Shown in pieces: positions 1 through 4,851 of a stretch of 36,632 bases of DNA. The stretch spans positions 1-36,632 of IMG/VR virus record IMGVR_UViG_3300019766_000005; one strand, 5' to 3'. The DNA comes from a virus. The position numbers and the translations under genes are program-made. The first letter of the stretch is position 1, and every line of letters begins with the position of its first letter. The notes beneath the pieces were generated by a model. The model worked only from the letters and a program-made list of their open reading frames with translations. It did not search any database and was not told where the DNA came from.

Positions 1-123
1 CCGTCACTAAACACAATAACTAGGCAATCAATCATATTAAGGTCATTTATTTCATTTCCATAATCATCCTCAAAATGAGATAACTTCTTGCCTTTGTGCT
101 TCGTTACATCCTCACTCAGTATC
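1..123. repeat. Left copy of 123-bp terminal direct repeat
   Basis: This stretch is identical to the last 123 bases of the window. A leftward gene reads in frame across the join made by merging the two copies. The repeat is therefore best read as the overlap of a circular assembly, as expected for a headful-packaged, circularly permuted P22-like genome. A true short terminal repeat is the alternative. Confidence 0.95.
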
Positions 124-125
124 AC
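1..125 (-). CDS. Small hypothetical protein, 5' part of a gene spanning the junction
   Basis: This is the beginning of a 69-residue protein whose remainder lies at the right end of the window. It starts with GTG at 125, inside the end of the upstream gene, with GGGG about seven bases before it. The product begins MILSEDVTKHKGKKLSHFED and ends in YEVKQKCRV. No family was recognised. Its continuity across the joined ends is the best internal evidence for a circular genome. Confidence 0.7.
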   Translation of the reverse strand, partial: MILSEDVTKHKGKKLSHFEDDYGNEINDLNMIDCLVIVFSD

Positions 126-402
126 TTTTTGCCCCTTTATTAATCCTAGCCTCTAAATACTTAATCATAGAGTTCTTGGCTAAATTATCCTTTGAAGCTG
201 TGTGAAGCATTTGCTCAGTTAAGTTGAATTGCTCACTAAGGCTTTCAAGCTCAGCCGTAACAGCCTTGTATTTACCCATAAGAACAGAATAAGCCCGCTC
301 TACTTCTAAAGCCCGCTCTTCCCATTTTTTAGCATAATCAGCCTTTGGCACTTCCTGCCATTGATCATTTGCATCACGGCGATAGTAGAGCGTCTTAGGC
401 AT
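112..402 (-). CDS. Hypothetical coiled-coil protein (96 aa)
   Basis: This soluble protein of unknown function begins MPKTLYYRRDAND and is rich in Glu, Lys and Leu. A predicted coiled coil runs from about residue 25 to 85. An in-frame upstream ATG at 429 exists but overlaps the preceding gene. The ATG at 402 lies 13 bases after that gene's stop and has a weak AGAAAGAA ribosome site, so it was preferred. It is the fourth gene of the leftward operon, and the next gene starts inside its last codons. Confidence 0.65.
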   Translation of the reverse strand: MPKTLYYRRDANDQWQEVPKADYAKKWEERALEVERAYSVLMGKYKAVTAELESLSEQFNLTEQMLHTASKDNLAKNSMIKYLEARINKGAKSDTE

Positions 403-415
403 GGAATCATTCTTT

Positions 416-739
416 CTATACCGTAGCATTTACAAACACTCCAATGAAATCCTGTTTAGTGCGGGTATCCATATCCCATGACTGGATAGTTTCAATGTTC
501 TTTTTGTCCGCCAACTCTTTCGCCTTGTCTTTATCGGCAATAGTCTTAGCTCGGAAAGCCTCAGTTTTGATCTCTTCAAAATACGGATGGCTCGACATAA
601 TCGGATAGCCAGTGATGGCCACACCATAAAGCTCTGTATCAATAAATAACTGAGCTGGAATGTGATTACCTGTCATTTTGTAGAAGTCACGACAGGCGGC
701 GCTTAGGTTGGCTGTGTTTAGCTGTACTGTTTGAATCAT
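416..739 (-). CDS. Hypothetical protein (107 aa)
   Basis: This is a soluble 107-residue protein beginning MIQTVQLNTANLSAACRDFY, with a charged, Lys- and Asp-rich stretch at about 65-85. It has no membrane segment or recognisable motif. Its ATG overlaps the stop of the preceding 55-residue gene (ATGA), so translation is probably coupled. Leftward early-type genes of this kind in P22-like phages are usually accessory host-takeover genes, but nothing here shows the function. Confidence 0.65.
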   Translation of the reverse strand: MIQTVQLNTANLSAACRDFYKMTGNHIPAQLFIDTELYGVAITGYPIMSSHPYFEEIKTEAFRAKTIADKDKAKELADKKNIETIQSWDMDTRTKQDFIGVFVNATV

Positions 740-903
740 GGTAATTTCCTTTTTAAAAATGTTAGCACTTCTTGAAAAGCGTTAATTTGCATATTGTTAT
801 CATTGGCCCAGTCATCGGCGGCCAATACTAAGTTATCAACCATACTGCAAAATGATAACGACATGGCATCATAATGTTGGCTTAGTGTTTGGTATAGGCT
901 CAT
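736..903 (-). CDS. Small hypothetical protein (55 aa)
   Basis: This short leftward frame starts MSLYQTLSQHYDAMSLSFCS and ends FQEVLTFLKRKLP. It fills exactly the gap between its two neighbours and shares ATGA stop/start overlaps with both, which is strong evidence that it is translated. The predicted product is soluble, acidic in the middle and basic at the end. The family is unknown. Confidence 0.65.
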   Translation of the reverse strand: MSLYQTLSQHYDAMSLSFCSMVDNLVLAADDWANDNNMQINAFQEVLTFLKRKLP

Positions 904-1094
904 TTCTCAAATACCTGAAAAACCGCATTAATAGTGCTATCCAGAATCTTTTTAAAGATAAGGCCAATACCTATCCAAAAGATCATTGCAAATACCTCCA
1001 ATCCCGTAATGCCTGATTTAGCATAGGCGGATACTGCGATAATGCACCAGCATACTGTTAAGAATGCGATTAGACGCTTAATGTTTTGTTTCAT
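900..1094 (-). CDS. Small membrane protein (64 aa)
   Basis: This is the first gene of the leftward operon. The product has two hydrophobic segments, at about residues 9-25 and 30-48, and a basic start (MKQNIKRL), so it probably sits in the inner membrane. Its ATG follows AAGGGG-type sequence (CAAGGGGTTAAAC). It lies about 55 bases downstream of a paired-operator promoter. A role in superinfection exclusion or holin-like activity is possible but not shown. Confidence 0.65.
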   Translation of the reverse strand: MKQNIKRLIAFLTVCWCIIAVSAYAKSGITGLEVFAMIFWIGIGLIFKKILDSTINAVFQVFEK

Positions 1095-1140
1095 GTTTAA
1101 CCCCTTGTTTGTGTGTTTTTAAAGAATAGCAGTCATTATT

Positions 1141-1198
1141 TATTTCGCATTGGCAAAAACTACCAACTTTATTGATATTTATTAGCAATTTCTTACAA
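1141..1198 (-). promoter_or_regulatory. Paired 17-bp operator and promoter for the leftward operon
   Basis: Read leftward, a perfect TTGGTAGTTTTTGCCAA (1166-1150) is preceded 32 bp upstream by a weaker copy, TTGTAAGAAATTGCTAA (1198-1182). The bases after the proximal copy, TGC then GAAATA, fit the extended -10 position seen at sister sites, although this hexamer is weak. The first gene of the operon starts about 50 bases further on. Confidence 0.7.
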
Positions 1199-1202
1199 AG
1201 CT

Positions 1203-1234
1203 AAAAAAGCCCCTTTGATATTAATCGCAGGGGC
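1203..1234 (-). terminator. Rho-independent terminator (leftward)
   Basis: Leftward, GCCCCT and AGGGGC form a 6-bp GC-rich stem around a 14-base loop and are followed directly by six T. It would end the structured RNA transcribed from about 1558. Confidence 0.85.
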
Positions 1235-1320
1235 AAACGGTCTAACTTAGAGGAAGTAATCACAAGTGTAAGCATCTACTCAAATACTTACCCGCTGATT
1301 ACTATGGGCCTAATATTAAA

Positions 1321-1428
1321 GGGCGGTGTCATGGAGTCGAACCATGTTGACCTAGCCTTGCCTTTCACCTTCTCAGGATTCGAACCTGACAGCTATAACA
1401 AGCACCCGCACACCACTTAAAACCGCCC
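1321..1428 (-). other. tRNA-like domain with two T-arm-like hairpins
   Basis: On the minus strand, a 7-bp acceptor-like stem GGGCGGT/ACCGCCC closes a 108-nt domain. It contains two 5-bp stems with canonical T-loops: TCAGG-TTCGAAT-CCTGA (1389-1373) and CATGG-TTCGACT-CCATG (1346-1330). If the first is read as an anticodon arm, U33 is present and the anticodon would be CGA. Two extra bases separate the second T-arm from the acceptor, and the D-region is about 12 bases too long. It is therefore not an ordinary tRNA, and a decayed tRNA or a mimic is possible. Confidence 0.55.
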
Positions 1429-1564
1429 TAGATGCTCACGCATGTAGTTGACGGGCAACTCAACACCTCCTTTTCAGAAAGTCATCCGCATAGAGTCTTG
1501 TCTATGCACAAGCAGTCTATCCCGCTGTCACCAATTTAAAAGTGGCTCCGTAACCACAAGACAA

Positions 1565-1593
1565 ATACTAGCAGCGCCAATGCGCACATGCAA
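1565..1593 (-). promoter_or_regulatory. Leftward promoter of the structured RNA
   Basis: Read leftward, TTGCAT is followed after 17 bases by TAGTAT, preceded by TGC, giving an extended -10. Transcription would begin near 1558. A GCCAATGCGCACATGCA operator copy fills most of the spacer, so a bound repressor would block RNA polymerase here. Confidence 0.55.
1576..1592 (+). promoter_or_regulatory. Class-2 operator copy 1
   Basis: The sequence GCCAATGCGCACATGCA differs by one base from the copies at 1651 and 10154. It lies inside the leftward RNA promoter and 75 bp from copy 2. It is a candidate binding site for the Arc-like protein encoded just downstream. Confidence 0.6.
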
Positions 1594-1650
1594 TTCTAAA
1601 CACATTCAAAGATTCGATATATAACACCTAGAACCTATCGAAAGATTAAC

Positions 1651-1679
1651 GCCAATGCGCATATGCAAAGTGCTATATT
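1651..1679 (+). promoter_or_regulatory. Class-2 operator copy 2 and promoter of the RHH gene
   Basis: GCCAATGCGCATATGCA is followed six bases later by TATATT, which is preceded by TGC (extended -10). Spacing from operator to -10 is the same as at 10154. The operator would cover the -35 and spacer region, the geometry of a self-repressed promoter. The RHH gene starts about 28 bases downstream of the -10. Confidence 0.65.
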
Positions 1680-1706
1680 GTAGGTGTAATTAACGGAGCT
1701 ATCCAA

Positions 1707-1910
1707 ATGAAACAACAACTTACAACCCGCTTTAATAAGCCAAAACTAGAAACACGCGCCCGATCTATTGCACACGGTACAGGTTTAACTATGAGCGATA
1801 TCAACCGAGCGGCTTTGAATATCGGCCTTGATAAACTGGAATGCTTAAAGGCGGACTACCCTAATAAGTTCGAGCAATTTGTACTTGATAATCAGGAGGT
1901 TAAACTATGA
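1707..1910 (+). CDS. Arc/Mnt-like ribbon-helix-helix DNA-binding protein (67 aa)
   Basis: The 67-residue product fits a ribbon-helix-helix repressor. A short strand (QLTTRF, residues 4-9) is followed by helix A (about 12-26, PKLETRARSIAHGTG) and helix B (about 29-45, TMSDINRAALNIGLDKL). Such proteins, including P22 Arc and Mnt, dimerise, insert the strand into the major groove and bind short palindromes. Its promoter carries two nearby copies of a 17-bp operator, so autoregulation is likely. A third copy at 10154 suggests that it also controls the recombination genes. ATG follows ACGGAGC. The next gene overlaps its stop (ATGA). Confidence 0.75.
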   Translation: MKQQLTTRFNKPKLETRARSIAHGTGLTMSDINRAALNIGLDKLECLKADYPNKFEQFVLDNQEVKL

Positions 1911-2215
1911 ATAAGCACAGCAAGTACCGCCCATTGATGGATGATATTCAAAACAAGATATGCAATGCCGAAATAGGCGTTACTGGCCTTTATAGATTGA
2001 TGCTTGAAACGCTAGATGAAGCCGAGCAAGAGTTGGCCACCCTCAAAGCATCAATACCTAAGATCAAGGCGGATGCTGTGCTGTCGCTAATTGAAGCAAT
2101 AGAAGGTGCAATTGATAATGACTTTATAAGCATAAAGGAAGTTGAAGAGATGCATCTTGAGGATTTTTGTGAGCTAGCTAAGCGACACGCCAACAAACTG
2201 GAGGCCGGAGAATGA
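1907..2215 (+). CDS. Hypothetical helical protein (102 aa)
   Basis: This acidic, largely helical protein has no cysteines of note beyond two scattered ones and no membrane segment. Coiled-coil-like runs lie at about 30-50 (ETLDEAEQELATLKASI) and 60-80. It starts inside the stop of the RHH gene with a GGAGG-type ribosome site (TCAGGAGGTTAAACT), so the two are co-translated. A partner role for the DNA-binding protein is possible but unsupported by homology. Confidence 0.65.
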   Translation: MNKHSKYRPLMDDIQNKICNAEIGVTGLYRLMLETLDEAEQELATLKASIPKIKADAVLSLIEAIEGAIDNDFISIKEVEEMHLEDFCELAKRHANKLEAGE

Positions 2216-2385
2216 ATAAAATTAACATGATAATAGCAGCTTTCGCGGCGCAGTCATTATTGGTGAATGATAGCCCGATAAAAACAAAAGAGAGAAGGAA
2301 AAAGCAGTGCCTACAGTGCGGAGCGGCGCACACTCACAATAATAGTTTTTGCAGTCGAGAGTGCTGCAAGGGGTATAGGAAATGA
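2212..2385 (+). CDS. Small zinc-finger protein (57 aa)
   Basis: The frame begins MNKINMIIAAFAAQS and ends with CLQCGAAHTHNNSFCSRECC. Its CxxC...CxxxC spacing is typical of small phage treble-clef or zinc-ribbon proteins that bind Zn2+. The first part is hydrophobic and the middle is basic (KTKERRKKQ). It overlaps the preceding gene by four bases after GGAG, and the next gene overlaps its stop, which supports translation. Confidence 0.65.
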   Translation: MNKINMIIAAFAAQSLLVNDSPIKTKERRKKQCLQCGAAHTHNNSFCSRECCKGYRK

Positions 2386-2495
2386 AATGCGCTCACTGCA
2401 ATAAACGACTATGGTTTTGGCAAAGCCAAGCCATAGTCGGGAAAAGGTTAGGTCAAACCTGTGTCATCCACATTAAATGCTTAGAAGCGTGGTAA
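2382..2495 (+). CDS. Very small zinc-ribbon protein (37 aa)
   Basis: The predicted product MKCAHCNKRLWFWQSQ... carries CxxC near the start and C...HxxxC near the end (TCVIHIKC), a complete four-ligand zinc ribbon in 37 residues. It overlaps the preceding gene by ATGA. Standalone mini zinc ribbons are common in phage accessory regions, and their targets are mostly unknown. Confidence 0.6.
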   Translation: MKCAHCNKRLWFWQSQAIVGKRLGQTCVIHIKCLEAW

Positions 2496-2500
2496 TTAAA

Positions 2501-2734
2501 ATGAAATTCAAAGAAAAGCGCGGTAACGTATTCGTATTTAATGGCGGCTATGCTGGGGGTGAGTTGGAGGTACTAAGCACAAAGCTAGACGGTGTAATGA
2601 AAGGGATTACGCATAAGGGCGTAGTGGTTTGGAAAGATATGGATATAGATACACTAGGGGATATAGTCCCATACCAAGACATACAAACAGCAGTAAACCT
2701 AATGCAGATTTTGATTGATGAGGGGTTGGTATGA
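2501..2734 (+). CDS. Hypothetical protein (77 aa)
   Basis: The product begins MKFKEKRGNVFVFNGGYAGG and has alternating hydrophobic residues suggesting a small beta-rich fold up to about residue 50, then a helix. The start at 2501 was chosen because the in-frame start at 2477 lies inside the preceding zinc-ribbon gene. The next gene begins over its last codon. The family was not recognised. Confidence 0.6.
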   Translation: MKFKEKRGNVFVFNGGYAGGELEVLSTKLDGVMKGITHKGVVVWKDMDIDTLGDIVPYQDIQTAVNLMQILIDEGLV

Positions 2735-2880
2735 ATGATATGACACTAATTGCATTATTTCTTGGCGCTTTTTCATTATCGTTAATAGTATCGACTGTTG
2801 TCTTGTGTTTGAAATTGGATGACGCTTACATAGAAATAAATAAACTTAAACTAGATATAAAACAAAAGGATATGGCATGA
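2731..2880 (+). CDS. Small single-span membrane protein (49 aa)
   Basis: One hydrophobic segment spans about residues 5-27. It is followed by a charged helical tail (DDAYIEINKLKLDIKQKD) that could form a short coiled coil in the cytoplasm. It overlaps both neighbours by ATGA-type junctions and follows AGGGG. The shape resembles small phage inner-membrane proteins such as i-spanins or exclusion proteins, but the location among early genes makes a lysis role unlikely. Confidence 0.6.
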   Translation: MNDMTLIALFLGAFSLSLIVSTVVLCLKLDDAYIEINKLKLDIKQKDMA

Positions 2881-3203
2881 ATATCACAAAAGAGCAGATT
2901 GTATATTGGCTAAATAATAACGGGATTCAATCCGTTAGCGATCAAGACCTAGTTAATGTCATGGAGCAATGCTTCAACGACCTTTCGCCTAAGTGGGTTA
3001 GTGTTGATGACAGGCTGCCTATATTAAGAAATGAAGGCAAGCATACTCAAGTTAGAGTTCTTGCGACAGACGGTTATGAAGTCTGCGAGATAAGCTTTCA
3101 CTCAGGCAGTGTTCCTACAGATTGGTATGAATGGAGTGAGTACGGAGATATTGAGCCAAATCTTATTACACACTGGGTGCCACTACCAGAACCACCTAAA
3201 TAA
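2877..3203 (+). CDS. DUF551-domain protein (108 aa)
   Basis: The C-terminal part carries the DUF551 pattern. WVSVDDRLP lies at about 41-49, a variable beta-rich middle follows, and ITHWVPLPEPPK is at the end. DUF551 proteins are frequent, non-essential-looking phage and prophage proteins of unknown biochemical role. The N-terminal 35 residues are an acidic helical extension. It is translationally coupled to the membrane protein before it. Confidence 0.75.
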   Translation: MNITKEQIVYWLNNNGIQSVSDQDLVNVMEQCFNDLSPKWVSVDDRLPILRNEGKHTQVRVLATDGYEVCEISFHSGSVPTDWYEWSEYGDIEPNLITHWVPLPEPPK

Positions 3204-3243
3204 CCCACAGCCACTACTAAGCGGCTTTATACAAAGGACAAAC

Positions 3244-3615
3244 ATGATCACATTAGAAAGAATACTCAAATACATCAAAGAAGACATTACAGGCGATGGC
3301 TCAATCACTTTTGATAATGATGAAGATTTGGCAATGTACGTTTTAACCTGTGTTGATAATCTAGCCCCAAGACGTACAGAGCAGGATTTAATCGACAGAC
3401 TGGCAAGTAGAACCCGAAAGGTTGAGCGCCTAGAAGAAAGCAACAAAAAACTAACAGGTGACAACAAAGCAAAGAATGGGCTAATAAACAGCCTCAAAGA
3501 TAGAAACATAAGACTAAAAGCTAAGCTATCTCATATGATTGATCTAACGCCTAATTCGTATGATAAGATCGAGGCGTTAATGGCTATAGCAGAAGATAGT
3601 AAATATTTAGATTAA
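3244..3615 (+). CDS. Hypothetical coiled-coil protein (123 aa)
   Basis: The product begins MITLERILKYIKEDITGDGS, followed by an acidic segment and a long basic coiled coil at about 50-100 (SRTRKVERLEESNKKL...KDRNIRLKAKL). The start at 3244 follows AAAGGAC and lies after the DUF551 gene. An earlier in-frame start at 3109 would overlap that gene in another frame and was rejected. The function is unknown; the heptad pattern suggests a dimer. Confidence 0.6.
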   Translation: MITLERILKYIKEDITGDGSITFDNDEDLAMYVLTCVDNLAPRRTEQDLIDRLASRTRKVERLEESNKKLTGDNKAKNGLINSLKDRNIRLKAKLSHMIDLTPNSYDKIEALMAIAEDSKYLD

Positions 3616-3624
3616 GGGGTTGAT

Positions 3625-3807
3625 ATGATCAAGTTAATTAAAAAGAAGTATGAATGCTATATGATAAGAAAAGCAGCAAAAATACTAATAAACAGAAATG
3701 TTAAAAGAAGCAAATACACCTCAAGAAAAGATAACAATACTATATGGGTGATGGGTGAAAAACTAGAGGCGATTGCACACCGAGTTAATAACGAATACAA
3801 AGATTAA
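3625..3807 (+). CDS. Small basic hypothetical protein (60 aa)
   Basis: The protein is strongly basic (MIKLIKKKYECYMIRKAAK...), which would suit nucleic-acid binding. It follows the coiled-coil gene after nine bases, with AAGGGG as ribosome site, and is the last gene of this rightward run. An intrinsic terminator overlaps its stop codon. Confidence 0.6.
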   Translation: MIKLIKKKYECYMIRKAAKILINRNVKRSKYTSRKDNNTIWVMGEKLEAIAHRVNNEYKD

Positions 3808-3825
3808 GGGCTTAGGCCCTTTTTT
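3806..3825 (+). terminator. Rho-independent terminator
   Basis: AAGGGC-TTAG-GCCCTT forms a six-pair stem with a tetraloop, followed by a T run. It begins at the stop codon of the preceding gene and closes the first rightward operon. Confidence 0.85.
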
Positions 3826-3836
3826 ACGCCTATTTA

Positions 3837-3858
3837 GTACCGTAATCAATTACGGTAC
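3837..3858. repeat. Perfect 22-bp palindrome
   Basis: GTACCGTAAT, two central bases (CA) and ATTACGGTAC form a perfect inverted repeat just beyond the terminator. No gene or promoter is obvious at this point. It could be a protein-binding site or a cruciform. Confidence 0.8.
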
Positions 3859-3937
3859 CATAACCTAAGTCATTGAATTTAAACAAACCTTCACGATACC
3901 GATGCAATCCTAATAAACTCAGAAAACCTTCAAGCAT

Positions 3938-3967
3938 AAAAAACCCGCCTTTCTTTCGATTGGCGGG
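3938..3967 (-). terminator. Rho-independent terminator (leftward)
   Basis: Leftward, CCCGCC and GGCGGG form a 6-bp GC stem around a 12-base loop and run into six T. It would end transcription of the small leftward membrane-peptide gene. Frames running through it (3830-4012) are therefore unlikely to be real. Confidence 0.85.
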
Positions 3968-4031
3968 TAAACCTAAATTTGAGGTGATTAGTTCCAATAT
4001 GGAACCAGCCATAGCCTATGGTTTGTATAAC

Positions 4032-4136
4032 CTACTCTTTCCAACCGTTTTCCTTTGCGTATGACTTAAGCATAAAGTGAACCATTGCATAACCGAGCGG
4101 AAGTCCGATCGCTAGAATAATAAGTACCTTTTCCAT
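4032..4136 (-). CDS. Very small membrane peptide (34 aa)
   Basis: The product is MEKVLIILAIGLPLGYAMVH followed by 14 mostly polar residues: one transmembrane helix with a charged tail. The evidence is the signal set around it. It has a TATAAT extended -10 promoter about 50 bases upstream, AAGGGG eight bases before the ATG, and an intrinsic terminator downstream. It is a monocistronic leftward unit. Small single-span phage peptides of this sort can be toxins, exclusion factors or holin regulators; nothing here decides which. Confidence 0.6.
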   Translation of the reverse strand: MEKVLIILAIGLPLGYAMVHFMLKSYAKENGWKE

Positions 4137-4184
4137 ATTAACCCCTTAATTTATTTTACGGGTTGACGTTGCGCCCGTTGCTTA

Positions 4185-4213
4185 ATTATACACAAAGGGG
4201 TTTAAAATAGTAA
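4185..4213 (-). promoter_or_regulatory. Leftward promoter of the small membrane peptide
   Basis: Read leftward, TTACTA is followed after 17 bases by a perfect TATAAT preceded by TG one base upstream (GTGTATAAT). It diverges from a rightward TATAAT about 40 bp away. Confidence 0.6.
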
Positions 4214-4229
4214 ATGGTTAGCATATAAT
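4201..4229 (+). promoter_or_regulatory. Rightward promoter of the structured RNA
   Basis: TTTAAA and TATAAT (4224-4229) are separated by 17 bases, giving a start near 4236. The first stretch of RNA carries no gene, only the interlaced complementary segments described separately. Confidence 0.5.
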
Positions 4230-4235
4230 CACCTT

Positions 4236-4358
4236 AACGCTTCCGCCAAGGCGTGCTTTAATTAGAAATATAGAAAGGTTTTAAGAGTGTGGTTAAAGGT
4301 AGCGAACTTGGCGGTTTGTTATTTCTAGCCTTCAACTACACTCTTAAAGCCTTTTTTT
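4236..4358 (+). ncRNA. Structured small RNA ending in a 26-bp hairpin
   Basis: This noncoding unit of about 123 nt ends in seven T. Positions 4274-4299 and 4329-4354 can form 25 of 26 base pairs (two wobbles), far longer than a normal terminator stem. Its 29-base loop holds CTTGGCGG (4307-4314) and TATTTCTA (4320-4327). These are exact complements of CCGCCAAG (4243-4250) and TAGAAATA (4263-4270) in the 5' part. The order A-B-C-A'-B'-C' means that the three pairings cross. Alternative folds or a multi-pseudoknot are therefore possible. It may be a regulatory RNA or an attenuator; the family is unknown. Confidence 0.55.
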
Positions 4359-4746
4359 ATGCCTATCTAAAACACCCTTTCAAGAAGCCTACGGGCTATC
4401 AGTCCATAGTGAGTTGTCACTAAAAGTGCGAACGGGTAAACCAACGGCCAGCACCATAAACACGGCGAGACAATAAACAACAAGTTATCAGGAAATGCGC
4501 TTTAGTCCGGCGCGATTGGCTTTCTAAGCCTTTAAAACAGCTAATGTGGTGATATCTAAGGGGAGTAGTGACCCCGAAGTGTAGCGGGTTTCATATCTCC
4601 CGTGGTCTATGCCCTATTTAATACGACCAAAATTGAATATAGCTGATAAATAATAACTGATAATACAATTAGATTAAGTTCTACAGTGATGTTCCTAGGT
4701 ATCACCCTATGGGACTAAAATGTGAACTATTGCCTAAAGGAAAGTA
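4359..4746 (+). other. Gene-free stretch with further hairpins
   Basis: No frame of useful length with a ribosome site was seen. Short stems are visible: AGCC-TACG-GGCT with a UNCG-type loop (4386-4397), TAGTGA-GTTG-TCACTA (4407-4422), GGCTT-TCT-AAGCC (4518-4530) and GGGG/CCCC (4560-4575). The base composition is richer in GC between 4380 and 4600 than nearby. It may be a structured RNA, a replication origin or a packaging signal; none can be shown. Confidence 0.4.
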
Positions 4747-4804
4747 TTGTAAGAATTTATCAATAAAAACCATTAATTTTGGTAGTTTTTGCCACTACAT
4801 AAAG
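4747..4804 (+). promoter_or_regulatory. Paired 17-bp operator and promoter for the ParB/PAPS-reductase genes
   Basis: A distal TTGTAAGAATTTATCAA (4747-4763) lies 32 bp before a proximal TTGGTAGTTTTTGCCAC (4779-4795). CATAAA three bases after the proximal copy is the likely -10. The coding region begins 57 bases after the proximal copy, with AAGGGGT before the ATG. Confidence 0.7.
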
Positions 4805-4851
4805 AAAATTATTAATCTAAACTAATCAAACACTAACCAAAGGGGTAAGAC

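Larger units (their letters stand above)
1203..1558 (-). ncRNA. Structured noncoding RNA with tRNA-like domain (about 355 nt)
   Basis: No convincing coding frame occupies this stretch. It is bounded by a leftward extended -10 promoter and a leftward intrinsic terminator. Several hairpins lie between them: GTGGTT/AGCCAC (1557-1542), a 7-bp GCATAGA/TCTATGC stem (1507-1488), ATGC/GCAT (1443-1432), a tRNA-like closed domain (1428-1321), and GTAATCA/TGATTAC (1302-1256) enclosing a GTAAG/CTTAC stem. The density of stems and the matched promoter and terminator argue for a functional RNA. The class is not known. The size is close to tmRNA, but the ends do not pair as tmRNA ends do. Confidence 0.6.

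Noticed and set aside
1-123. T7-type terminal repeat used for packaging
   Set aside because: The P22-like terminase and portal imply headful packaging, and a gene crosses the junction. An assembly overlap is simpler, though not proven.
1321-1428. Ordinary tRNA-Ser (anticodon CGA)
   Set aside because: Two extra bases lie between T-arm and acceptor, the D-region is too long, and the supposed anticodon arm has a perfect T-loop. It was reported as tRNA-like only.
1203-1558. tmRNA
   Set aside because: The size is similar, but the ends of the transcript do not pair with each other and no tag-peptide frame was evident.
3830-4012. Leftward 60-aa frame
   Set aside because: A leftward intrinsic terminator (3938-3967) lies inside it, there is no ribosome site, and the composition does not look coding.
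3873-4064. Rightward 63-aa frame opposite the leftward terminator
   Set aside because: It runs through both terminators and a perfect palindrome and has no ribosome site.
4236-4746. Group I intron or CRISPR array
   Set aside because: There is no interrupted gene, no recognisable intron core and no regularly spaced direct repeats.
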